From Aphis gossypii (Eukaryota > Arthropoda > Insecta > Hemiptera > Aphididae), in NCBI RefSeq assembly GCF_020184175.1, contig NC_065531.1:45653213-45717212 (forward strand): a DNA stretch of 64,000 nt, given 5' to 3'. The notes beneath the pieces were generated by a model. That model saw nothing but the letters and a program-made list of their open reading frames with translations, was not told the origin of the DNA and ran no database searches. Position 1 is the first letter of the stretch; each line of letters begins with the position of its first letter. The translations under genes were made by a program, and so were the position numbers. Below, one piece after another: positions 9,951-24,306 of this stretch.

Positions 9951-12900
9951 TATGATGATAATATAGAGATTAGTGACTTCAAAATAAATGGCGTGATAGT
10001 GATTCGGATACAGAGTTTTTACTTGAGAAATAAATTATATTTATTATTTTTAAACATATTTTCTTCAGTGTACAACCGATGACAGTTCAAATACTTATGA
10101 CAATTTATTTTGATCTGAAACATTTTTAATATACAAAGATTATTTACTAGGAATAAAGGATATTTTGGAAGTTATCAGATAACAATTTTATTCTATTATC
10201 AATTTTACCTTATCATACGCTTAACTTATATCTAGGAAAATTGAAAAAAAAAATGGAGAGAATAGAAAAATCATCATTGGCGTACACCTATACACGCTGT
10301 GTTAAGGTTAAACATAAATTTTCAATAAAATTAATTGAAATGTGAAAAAAACTATATGATATCAATAGTTTTAATAATAATATTAATATAATTATAATAT
10401 TTTGACTATATGTATTGTTCACCACTAGAGTTACAAGCAACAGCATACAATGTAATATTATAATATGACACATATAGTCAATTAATGTGCGTTATTTACT
10501 CTATCGATTTTCGTAACACAATGTCTTCTTAAGTTGAACCGATCATTATTTAACATATACGGAACTATAATATGCTGCATTCGAGTCCCCTCGTGATATA
10601 GTTTAATGAGACAATGGAAAATACATCTTGGCGCGATTTCGCATCATGTAACAACGTTGAGCTTGTTACGAGCGCTGTTTTAACGTTTCAAACGCATGTA
10701 TACGGTCTTTCTTTATAGCCATATTTTCATAACAATATCAAGACAGTATGATGACGATAATAATAGTAATAATAATACTCTTTAGTCTTGACTTTTGACT
10801 AATAACCGAAATAACGACATCAAAAGTTATATAGCCGTATTATAATATTATAGTTATGGCCTCTGGATATCCTGTCATAGAGTGGAAGAAAGGATACCAA
10901 ATATAATATGGTACAAAGAAAACTATCTAGAAAAAAGTTCAAAGTTATTCGATTACCTAACTATATATTTGTGCATCAACTATAGTATAGAAAAACGAAC
11001 AATTTAAATACTATAAAACGATACAATTTTTATGGTTCTTGCAACAAATTATTTATTATTATTATTTTTTTTTTTTTCATAAAACAAAACGGAGTTTTTT
11101 GGTCGATATTTTTACAACTTCCCTATATACGCATGCATAAATAATGCACGATATAAAAATTTGAAATTTAAATTCTATAAAATATATCGATTAAGTATAA
11201 AATACGTCACCTAGAAAAAAGTATAGATAATGGAAATTGTTCAACAGTCCTTTTCCGTAATGTCACAGGTCACAAACTATTTGTTTTTTGTTTTTTATTA
11301 TTATTATTATTATTTCATTTGTAGAACAAATCAGTGGGTGACGTAGATTTATCGGCAATGCCGCAGTAGACTTACATGAGATTAATGGAACTTTGCTCGT
11401 ATTACATTTTTAGCTTTGTGTTTACCGAGTGATGCCGTTGCTACCGCGAGTCGTTTTGGTTCGTGTCGTGTTAATAAATATTTAACACGTCGCGGGAAGT
11501 GGTGTTTGACGGAATAACAATATCACACCGTACATACTATAATAACATTTTAATATACTTTGATGTGTAATTTTATACAGGATGTACGTGATTAGTCTCG
11601 TATATCATATATATATATATGTAACAGCATGCACTATAATATACGATTTGAATCGCTTAAACGGGACACCAAATGTTAAACTATTTGGTTTGTATCCAAA
11701 TCTGTTTATTCATTGTGACCGTATTTATTTGATCACAGATTTTTATGTGAGAACTTTCCATATGGTAGACAGTTTTACTCTTAACACTAAAATATTAAAA
11801 TACCGTTTGAGAATTATTGCTGTTTGAAGCAAACGAATATATGAAGCTCACTAAAATTTGGAATTTAAGTTAAACTATTCTTGTCACTCATTTTTTTCTT
11901 TTTTTTTTAATATTAAAAAAAATATTTTTATAAACTATTTACTATAAATTTCAATAAATAAAATAAATTTTTGTATTTATTTAAATATTTCTTAAAGAAC
12001 TTACATACATTTTTTTAAAAAAAATTATATAATTGTTTTTGAGTATTGAAGAAAAATCATATCTATTAAACTTTATATTTTAACTAATACTTATATCATA
12101 ATGTAATTTAATTTATTCAAATATTGTAATTTTGACATATTTTATATTGTTTAACGAATTTATAACACTAAACTTTGTAGAAATCAAATAAAACTAAAGG
12201 ACAAAAAGGCTATTAAACACACATGGTACAAACTACTTAAACTCTAAAGTATATGTATGTAAATAAAACTGTCGATTTGACGTTTCATTATCACTGAAAT
12301 ATTATTATTTAAACCAATATTATAAATGAGAAAATGTAAAAAAAAATACTGTGTAGACGAACAAATAAATTATTCTAGAAAATGTTAAAGAAAAAAGAGA
12401 GTTCTCTTTAAAATAAATTATTATTTTTTTTACCATTGCAAAGTTCGATAGCCATAATAACAATTTATAATATTATAATGTATTCATAAGTATAGTTTTA
12501 AATGATTCGTTTTTTCATAGTATTTTTAAAAATCCTAACTATTGTATTATCAATAAGGAAATTCAAACTAAAGCCAATGACTTTGATTTTAGATTCAAAA
12601 ATTAACAGAATTTACTTAATTATTTAACAGAATATTACTATTTATAATTAATAAGTCTTAAAATGTAATCCTTAATATGTACGTAATATATTTTTCAGGT
12701 AGTATACTCCCACTCAGAAAATTATTTATTTTATAAAACCTTCAAAACTATTAAATGTACCTATAGCAAAAAAAAAAGATGTCGAATAATGTGAAAAAAA
12801 AACTATAGATGTAATTAAATTAAAACATAGTAATATAACATAATCAATTACATTATACCTACCTACGTATTTAAATGTTTTATCTTAATTTGTACAATTA

Positions 12901-15900
12901 GCATAAATATTATTGTGTGTTGTTTTGTTTTATTTATAGAAAATGTATAAAACATTTACTGTCCGTTATAATTATAAAAGCTAGCGGAGTACTTGAATAG
13001 AATTTATTAGCTTCTTTGAATATTTCTGGAAACTCTTTACTCAAATGTATTCAACTTGTTTAATTATTTTCGAATTAATATAGTGACATTTAAGTAATTC
13101 TTATACAATGCAATGAACTCTTAAATCTGTGTCATTTGCATACAACGATTTTCATTAAAATACAATATTGACTAAATAATATTTAATATAATTATTTTAT
13201 CTTAATTAATGGTTATATTATAATTTTTAAGTATATAGTAATGTATAGTCATAAAATACTTTAATATAAATTTTTTTTTCTTTTAATCTTTGCACCTTAT
13301 TGTTTTATGACCAATACTCGTAATTATAAAAATAATAGTATTAATACTAATACACTATATACTATATACATTAGAAAGAGTGACAATTATTATCTTATAC
13401 CTACATACAATAGATAATATTTATATAGACTATAGAGTATGCAAAATTATAAATATGGATAAAACATAATTAAATAAACATATAATATATGTTTATATAT
13501 ATACATAAATAATTATTATAAATTAAGTATATATTATGTAAATGTCTTAATAAACATTTCAAGATAGATGTAAGATTCATATTAGTGAAATAATAATGGA
13601 TTAAAATCAATAAATAATAATTTAAGAAACCAAAATGAATTAGGAAGAAAATCGAGTGAAAACTCATTGAATGTCATCGACTTGTATGCTAAGATGCATG
13701 CACATTTCTGAAACACCTAAATAATTATTTTCTCGAGCATAAGACTAGTATTATTGTATCGTTTCTGAAAGCATTTAGACTTAAATATGCAAGGATTTAT
13801 TTTAACGCTGAATTTGTTTTTAAATTATAATGAGAGCTTTTTTATAAACTACACACATTGCGTAATTGATGGTGTAACTTATTCTGAACACAGAACATAT
13901 TTTAGCTGGTGTGTCATGTGGATACCTAGCACGAAATTGCATTAATTTGATTGGAGTTGACAGTCATGTTGAATACATTGTAGGCGTCAACATCAGTTAA
14001 TTTTTTTTATATACAAAAATACATAATATATATTATAGGATTTTTGAAATAAATAAATAGGCCGTGCAGGACTCTTGTGATTCAGTTATAATACATAAGT
14101 TACATTTTCAATTATCAAAAATATTGTATAGGTATTATTTGAAAATCTAAATTTAATTATACGTATAAATGAGCGGGATGATTATTTCAAAAATTTTGTT
14201 TGGACGTCAGCAGGTATAAAACAGTTTTTCATTATTAAAATATAAACTAAATATTATCTGAAATAGGTCAACAGCATATTTAAAATTAGAGCTCTACTTT
14301 GTAAAAAGTATATTATATTATACAAAAATGTGAGTATAAGTAGTATACAAACCTGTCAATATATTAATATATTATGTAAGTAAATATTTTATTAATTTAT
14401 TAATATAACGATTATTATCCATCAAAAATATGAGTATTAATCATTAGACGTCGTTCAATTTATAGTTAATAAAATAGACACCTCATTAAATTTATCAAAA
14501 AGCTTATTACTATGCTTGAATTCGTACAATTTTATTATAGTTGTATCGAGTACACACAATAAATGTATTGTTATTGCATTATATTATCGCTGTCATGATT
14601 TGTATTCCAAGTGTTGCCATTTATACGTTCAAAATCATTATCACGTCGTCTTAAGTATTCAGCCTTTTAAGTTGAAATAATCGTCGTTAAAAATGCATAT
14701 AAAAACTACTTCCGGATAAGTGTAGGTAATAGACACTCTGTTGTCGTTAAAAACACAGTCAGTGACGGCCACTTGATGAGTTTGAGCAAAAAAAAAAAAA
14801 AAACTAAGTGAAATTCACAACAGAAAGTCTTGTGGTAGTGATAAATATGATAGGTATTGTATCATCGAATGAATGGATTAGCAGGAGAAATTTAGAGGAG
14901 ATCCATTGAGTACAAAGGTTTAAAAATAACTAGTCATCTAGAAATTGGACGATATTATGTTTGCAAAACGAATAAACCAATTTCGAGTAATGTTTTTATT
15001 TCAGTTAACATTGGATTTAAGTCAAGCAATTTACAAGACTTACACAAATACATTTATAAGTATTTTTAACTCAACTATATATTATGCTTAAGCTAATTCA
15101 GATCAATCCTCATCCACTTCTCTCAACAATACCTTACATTAATAAAACAATGATAATAGTTTTGAGAAAATTAAAATTCACATAAATTCTCTAATGTCAG
15201 TACTTACCAGAAACAGGTATTAAATAGACATATTAATATGAACAATATACCTATTATATTTTTTATAAAAGAACTCTTTTATTTTGATATTAAATGCAAA
15301 ATAATCATAAAGTATAACTTAGCTATATACATTAAAAGAATCGAACTTTCGTGGATAGCATAAACTTATTTTATCAAATATCTACTGATATAATATACAT
15401 ACCAGATTATAAATTACATAAAACTAACCATTCATGAACTACCTTTCGATAAAAAATTGTAGAAGTCTTTGGAAATCAACGAAGCGATAAATTCAATAGA
15501 AAGCCACAACCCCTACAATAAGAATGCTTGATGGAAATTTTGCCTCATTTGACTATTAGAATGAGTTGAATTATTTAAATATAAACTTTATGATATTTTA
15601 CAATTTTCTGGTATATAAAAAATACGCTAACTTATCATTAAATTACTCATATACCTACAGATTCTTTCAAACACAAATATACACGCATTTTCAAAATAAA
15701 TATCAACGACAAAAATATTCAACCTGAAAAAATTTGTTTTTTTTTTTAAATTTAATAATATATATATATATGTATAATAAACTCTTTATTATACATGCAT
15801 TCGAATCATTTTCTTCACACAGATATCCGTATAAGATTGTTCATGAATAAGCAAATCGTGAGTATAAGAAATTCCAAAAATACCTTTTCATGTACATGAA

Positions 15901-18797
15901 TCCTTTAATTCGTAAATAATTATCAACTAACAAAGTTATCTTTAGTATAGTAATCCTTCAAGATGACTGAAGCAAGCATGATAAAAATGTCTTAAGCTAA
16001 TAAAATGAAACAAACAAATATGATGTGTCAAAACTAGGTGGCTCCTTTCATTAGTAATTTCACTGTTTGATTAGGTACAAAAATAAAATAAAATAAACTT
16101 TAATCGTTACTGCCTTATTGTGTCCATCATGTACATATAATATCTTTAAATATTTAAAAAAAAATGTACTCGTATATATACAGATTACAGACGCATATCT
16201 TAATAATACTCTATACATTGATTACATAATATATTTAAATAATAGAAATTCATAACCAATATATTTTATATATTATGTATATAATATATAAAATTTATCA
16301 ACATCTAAGAACTATCATAATATTTTTTATATCACCTTTTATGTGAACGATTTTCATGAGACGTTGTTCTTTACAAATATATAATATAATGTATGACTTT
16401 TTGTACTATAGATTATATACAGTAAATCCGTTGAGGATTTTATAGAATGACCCAAAGTTAGCGTCAAACATCAATTACCCTTTTCCGCTACTAAAGCAGA
16501 AATAAAATATCAGGGTTTGATAAAGCCCGTTCGCAAAACGTGACGAGCAGGATGTTGAAATGTTGATTTTTTTTTCATATAATATGTCCATTTGTACGTA
16601 GAAGTGGCACGTAATCACCACTGCATATATCGGTCTGTTATTTTTGACCAGTATTTTATACCAAATTCTGAACGTCATCATACGCACAAATCATATTTTC
16701 ATATTGTACGTGCAAAAGTAACTCAATTATTTTGAAGAGAGCTTTAAATCAAACATTGAAATATAAATTAATGCATAAAATATAGTCAACTATAATAGCT
16801 GTTGATTTCTTATTTAATAATAAATCGTAATATTGTACATATTATTTTTATTTTTAGTTAACAAAATATTCTCTCTGATAATAATATTGTATTAGGCAAT
16901 TTTCAAAAATGATGCTTTAAACATAATCATATTAGTTTAAGTCTAAAAAACCTTAATCTAATCTAGATTATTATGTATAATGATATAATTGAGTCATTTA
17001 TTAGTCATTCAATTTTTATGATTTTTTAAAATAAACTGTTACTTTAACATTTTGGTTAATATTCTTTCTATAAATTTATTTTAAACAATTTCTAGATTTT
17101 TTAGAATATTTTTGAAATCATAGAGAATATTCTATTAGATACAAAATACAGATATAATAATTTATTCCCGTGTGTCTTTAAAAACTAAAATTTAATTGTT
17201 AAACATGTGATTATTAAGTATGCCAAATATATTTATTAATTAATTATCAGTATGGAAAATTCCAGATAAAAAATTAATGTACTCCATAATTTTTAATCAC
17301 TCGTAACAAAATATTAATTAAATAGGTATCCGTATTTTATGTTTGTATCTTAATGATAGTTAAAATAACTTTAGTGACAATTATTTTATTTAATAGATAT
17401 ATATTATATAATATATTTATTTCTATGAACATATGATTAACTTTACTTTTATCACTATTTCTAAAAAAAAAAAATACATATTATATATAAACTTGAATAC
17501 CTATTGACCTAACAAGAAGTTAACTTTTCGGTATTTTTAGTTTTCAGGTTGGTCAATGGAGTTTTACCTTGCTTTGTTTAATTATTGTAATTTATTAATC
17601 AATTGATACAGTAGTTTTAGTATACAATAGTTAATAAAACACGATTTAATAGAAAACTGTCAAGTGTCAGCTTTAATTAAGTTTAGTTGATCATTTTACT
17701 TTAATCCAACATAGCTATTATAGATTACGCTAATTGTTTTTTATGATAAATATGTTGAAAAAATATTTTGTTTAATTTTTTTAAGTATATAGATTTTAAG
17801 GAGGTAAACCATCATTCTGAATACTGCAATATCCATAGAAGATTATAAATGTAAATATGTAATACATAATGCAAGAATTATTTATGTGGGCATTTGACGA
17901 TAATTACCTACCTATTTTGATACCCTAATTATGATATATTATCATTATTTTATTGATTATACGAAATCCAGTAATTGACTGAATGAGAGGATGATGAACA
18001 AATAATAATGATCCACTAAAGTTTCTATTGACGTAGATAAAATGTGAGCGCGTGTAATACTTACCTGGAAGCCAATTATTATTAATTCTCTAGAACACGT
18101 ACAATTATCTCCAATATTCCTGACGTATATTTTGTATAGACGTTCTCACCTGTAAATTGCTTCTTAGTCGTAATTGTTTACGGCTACTCGATCCCTATTA
18201 CAAGCTAATAATATAAAATTAAACGTTTCATAGAGATTATGGAGGTAGGTTTTAAGCCATCATTTTTATATTGGGATGAAAATAAACAAAAATAATAATG
18301 ATGACAATCTGTTGTGTAGAAGAACGGTCATATGACTGTCATAAACTAAACGTGTATTCACAAATTATTTAACCATTGTTTTATTTAATTTAAACTCTTT
18401 TTTTTTTATCTATCTTTAATTGTTTATAATATGATTACATAATATGTTTAATTTATGTAACATTTGAATAGCAGATACTGCTATAGCTGTTTAAATGAAT
18501 CTACTGGTTTAGATACTAAAAATATTGATTGCATTTTATTGAACAAATTCAACTTTATTATTAGAATCTCTTTGATTCTTTTATCATTAAATAAAAAATA
18601 TATTGCTACTTTCATGCCAAACCAACAAATTATTTTTTAAATAAAAATAAAAATAAAGTTGTTTAATTGTTTTTTAATATAATTGAAAGCAATTACATAA
18701 AAAGTAATATATTATGTACATTTTATTATAAATTTAATACAGTTTGTACTTAAACATTATTATTATAGAGTAAAAATTCGTATTATAATAATATACC

Positions 18798-18826
18798 TAA
18801 TAATAATAATAATAATAATAATAATA
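18798..18826. repeat. AAT trinucleotide microsatellite
   Basis: About nine uninterrupted TAA/AAT units in an intron. Confidence 0.85.
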
Positions 18827-21800
18827 TTAAACTATTACTGACAGAGCAGTATAATATTAATTTTACGATTTTAAGTTAAAAATCTGATCGAAATACATTT
18901 ACTTAAATAATCAAATTTCAATTTTATTAAAAATTTATCTATCCTATTTTCTAAGGTAAATCAATATTCGATATTTCTATTATTATTTTTTTTTTTGTAA
19001 CAGTAACTCACAATTCAACATCAAAAATATGTTTTTAGTAATAACATGACTAAACTAAACTGAACACAACTTAAAAGAGTTGCTATGTCGTTATGCTATA
19101 TTTTACGCTTCCTACACGCCCAAGTACCGAAATTGCCTATACGCCACGCCGAATTACAAATATTATTATTATAAACATATCAAACGTTTACAGTAACAAC
19201 TATACTATACTGCATTATTCCAAACGAAAACCTTCAGCAAACTTTGGTTTCATGAGTGTGGATTTTTATTCAAGGGTGTGTATTATACATTTTATCATTA
19301 TTATATGATAGTACTGTTTAATTTGTTCTGTACATGTGACTAATACACAGTACTTTATATGACGTTTAGACGCTTATCGAATTAATTCATATTTTTAATT
19401 TATGTTTTAGCCATAATTTCGTTTTAACTAAAACAATAGCATTGTTTTGTTATTTCTTAGCTCCTTTTATCAAAATTATAGTAATAATGGTAGGTAACCG
19501 ACGACAAATCATAATGGCATTATTCAAGGTAACGCTCTACTCATTAAAATCGATTTCGTTGTAGAGTGCAAGATACTTTATAGTATATGTAACACGTTGT
19601 AATATCATATTATTATAAAATATTATTATATTGATACCTATACATTATATCCAGTAGACAATTATAGTGTTAATAGATAAAATTCTGAAACTAAACCAAC
19701 AGAAGTATAAGTGAGCGCAATTATAAGTCGATTTAACTCTGTGCAGTGGACACGAAGGAAATGTTAATGAAGTGGCACAATATTATACTTAAGGGGTAGA
19801 CACTTAAAAAATCCAGCACATAAAAATAAATCACACGTCTACAACGATTTTGGTTTGAGCGTTCGTAATGGTTAAATGCATTTATATTGCACAGCGAAAG
19901 ATGTATTAGAAATGTGGTTGCTTTTGAGAGTTGTAATGAGCAAAGACGATGTGCTGTTATTTAATTTATTCATAGACGGCATCCCGTTAATAGCAATTTT
20001 TAAATGAGTTTCAGTTGTGGTAAAGGTAGTTATATTGGTAGATACCTGTGAGGTAGACCATTATTGCGTAGGTAATGTATAAAAATATGCTTCAGACAAT
20101 TTTTGAGTTCACCGCCCATACTGAGTATTATAATAACAATGTTAAAGAGTAGTTATGGTGTGTGTCAACAACAAAAACGTAAACAGTATTATGTACTTCA
20201 AAATAGTATTAGCGCGCTCAAAACATCACGATTATAATAATATATACTGCACACGGATCGTTATCATCGTCACCGGTGGAAGAACTGAGGTGTATATAAT
20301 ATATTATATGAACTTAAATAATATACGGTAACTGTTTTTTTTTCAAGTGGTCTTTTCCTCGTTTTCATTTCGAAGTCAAGTGTTCGCGCTAATTGCTATC
20401 CAATTAGCCATGACGGAAACTTCATCCAGCAAGACCTTATGTATCAAAAAATGAGTGTAGTTAAATATTTCAAACACAAGCTGACGGGCAAAAATAACGT
20501 TGAATGAAAACTTTCTTTCTCTCTACGTCTCATTAGGTTTTTGTATAATTTTTGTTTTCCATTTTTATTATTAATGATAAATTACTTTAAATTTACTCTA
20601 AATAACAAATAACCATCTACTCAATTTTTCAAAATATTTTATATTATTATATTATATATACGTGTATATAATTACTTATTTTCGTACTAATATCAGTAAA
20701 TTCACACTTAATTAAACGATCAATTTTAATTCAATTTGCACGAGAAAAAAGTTATTGAACACAAATTAATATGCATTAAATATATCGTCAATTAAGTGTC
20801 TCTTCAAAAACTATAAAGTTTTCAAAATAATAATTACATTTATTATGTATATCACGATGTAACATAATATTATACAAGTACTAAATTTGATACTTTCCAT
20901 AAAAAGAAAAAATATGTTTGTAAATACATTTATCATGAAGTACATTTTTATATTATAATATTATTAATAAATTTAATTATTTCAATCAATCAAATATAAA
21001 AATAATTCTATATAAACTGTTTAATATATAATTGGTATTTAAAATATGTTTACCATATTACGTAAAATTAAAAAAAAAGTTTTGTTCATTTTAGTATTAA
21101 ACATTACAATATTACCTAATTATAATTATATTGCAGCTGTTAAATAAAAATAATATTTATGAATGACAGTAAGATTATTTACTACTATAAAATCTCTTTT
21201 TAAGTAAATTCCATTACAAATTAATATGCATTTTTAACCGTTATGAAAAATATTTTTAAATGTTATAATTTAGAAAATGAATAAGTTTATTAGTCTAAAT
21301 ATTGTTATATTTGCGACTTTTTTTTTTAAAGATTATAAAATATAAAAAGCTTAAGACGTTTGTATTTTATAATGCTATAGATTTTTCATATTCACTTTTA
21401 GAGGTTTAAATATCTCTAATTTTGAATAATAGATAATAATAATATTATTATTATCATAGCATAATATCTTATTTATTTTGCTTTAAATTGATAAAATTAT
21501 ATATTTTAATGATCTTTAAAATATTCATTTTAGGTATTTTTAATAATAATCATGATCATTTTCTTATTTCACAACTACAACGCACACTTTGTCATTTCCA
21601 AACAAAATTATTTCTTTTCTAAAAACTTATACTAAGTATATATCATTATACCTTATCAAATTAAATTATGTTTAACACTTTTATATTCATTGTTACATAA
21701 TTGTTTGAAAAAAATATCAATATTGATTATCAAAATATATATTATAACAATGTAACACTAACATATTTTAACTAATGTTCACGATAAAATAAAATAATAA

Positions 21801-24138
21801 GTCGTATTTAAAATGTTAAAATTAAAACGATTATTTTTTAAGTGACCTGCAAATGTTTCCAAATGTAATACATTTGTTTTAAATGTGTATTAATGTTTAA
21901 ATTGAGTTCATGTAGTATAATATTTAATTCTATTTACACCTATTCTGCATCGTCCAATGCAACCCGGGTTTATAATACTAAACCTACGTATATAGCATTT
22001 TGATTGACCATATAATCAGTATAAAGATACGTACCAACCCTAAGCTGTAAAACCATTACAATACACTTAGCACTGTATTCAACAACGTAGTGTATATAAC
22101 AACTATAGGTATATAAGCATTGTCTACATTTAAACATTTCAAACGTACTGAATGATGTGTATTATGACATTTAATAACAGTTATAACAATAAATAAACGG
22201 TGTTTATACTTTATACGGTGGCCTGACAACATGCTTGGTATAGGTATATACGTATATTTAGTTGAGATTTATATGAGTTTGGTTCTGATTTTAAATCATA
22301 TGTTTTAATCTCTTTCGTGATCCCACGCAAATTCGCTATAGAATAATATGATCTCCTCTGGGATTATAATTTCCAGTCCAGCAAAATGTATTTTAAACCA
22401 ATATAGCGTGTATTGCATAATGGTTTTGGATTATAAAATATAGGTGCATAGTCAAGTTTGTTTATACTTTAAATCAGGCAAAATAAATTATAGACCAATA
22501 TAAAATGATAGGAATGGATCAAAAATTATTGTGAAAAGGTAATATTTAAAAAAAATTAAAATAGTTTATATTATGTTAATGTTTGATAAAAAAAATATAC
22601 TTTATTATAATTATAGCCTTAATTTAGATTATAATGATCAATAATTATTGTTTGTTTTATTTTATTATTTATGAACTTTTAGAAAAAAAAAATATTTATT
22701 ATTATCGTAAAGTTAATACATCTATACACCAAAAGGCTGCAATGAGAATAAATTACATTTTATACTACACGTATTTATACTTAGTTGTATAACAAAGTTA
22801 TGTATAAAATTACGTACATAATTACTTGTTAGGATTAAGAAAATAATTATAATTAACAATACATTAATGGAAATAGTTCATTCGATTGTTCATAAGTACA
22901 CCTGCACTAAAATAGATGATATTATTTCTTTTTAAATTGTTTTAACAAAAAAAAAAAAAATAAATAAATAACCCTAATTTTCATGATTTAATTAAATATA
23001 TTTTTATTCTTGTAATTGTATGTTTTATCATCATGGTGGTGTTAAAACGTAATAATTTTAAGCGCATGTATTATTTGAAGACGGTAGAAAGACACACAAT
23101 AAAGTAATTAAATATTATACAAACAAAATATACATCTAAACCTTTCCTGGCTTCGTACTAAATACCTACTAAAGAATATGAATTTAGAGACCGTACTATC
23201 CCATCTAAAATTAAATCATCTACCGTTCCCAAAGGCTTTCTCTTCTAAACCTCATTTAATAACTTGTTCTAAAGTTCCATTTTAGTCATTGTGCTCCAGC
23301 ATTTCATAGAACCAAATAATATTCAACAACTGATTTGACTAGACAGTTTAAACCATTATAACATTATAACGCAAATAAAAAATATTAATTTTTAGTCATA
23401 AATGTTTTTAGCTATAATATATTATATAAAATATATCAAGTACTATTAAATTATAAATTCACACAATAAGCGTTATAAAAATATATCAAATTCAAACGAA
23501 AAATTATAATCCACTTGAAATGAACATAATCATCAATATAAAAATTGTTGTGATTCAACTTTAGCTTAAAGAAACAATATTTTATAAAATCTAATTTAAG
23601 CTGTTCATTTTATCTATGTCTGGTTCTTTGTATAATAATATATATATATATATATTTCGTAAAATAATTTTGATTAATATATCCATACCTACACCGTGTG
23701 TCAGTAAAAACAGGATATCTTGTAAATATTTTTCTATTCTGTTAGCGAGATATTAAATTATACTAATGGATCATAAATTCCTACGACTTAAAATTTTTAA
23801 CTCATGTATTTTGCATATGCACAACACAACTCTATTTTTTTTTTTTAATCACATACCTATTTTGAATATCATTTTCGGATTGATCGACTTTTTAAAGTAA
23901 TTTTGATCTATCGACTTGTATTCTAAACCCAAAATCAGCGAAATTAGTGCTAGGTATAATTAAAAAAAAAGAAAATTTAATTTGACTTTTTTTGTTTCCA
24001 AACACCATAATTATGATGTACTTACTATTTATGAATATTTTTTTTCTTTATTATTATTACACACTACACAATTTCATAATTTATTATAGAAATACGTATT
24101 TTCATAAAATAAAATTCTATGTTTCAATTTTTTTAGTT

Positions 24139-24306
24139 TAAATTTAATTTTTAGAATTTAAAAAAAAATTAAATTAAAAAATTAAAAAATTAAAAAATTA
24201 ATTTAATTAATTAAATTTTAATTAATATATATATATATATATTATTATTATTTTAATTAATTAATTTATTTAATTAAATTTTTTTTTAAATTAAAAATTA
24301 AATTTT
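24139..24306. repeat. Large AT-only imperfect palindrome
   Basis: The left arm (AATTTAATTTTTAGAATTT and following) is repeated in reverse complement by the right arm (AAATTAAAAATTAAATTTT). A core of TTAATTAA and TA repeats lies between them. It could fold as a long hairpin. It has almost no G or C, so chance self-complementarity is a real alternative to a decayed inverted-repeat element. Confidence 0.5.

Noticed and set aside
11582..11827. 81-codon frame as a coding exon
   Set aside because: AT-driven composition, no domain, and no matching splice phase with the DIP chain.
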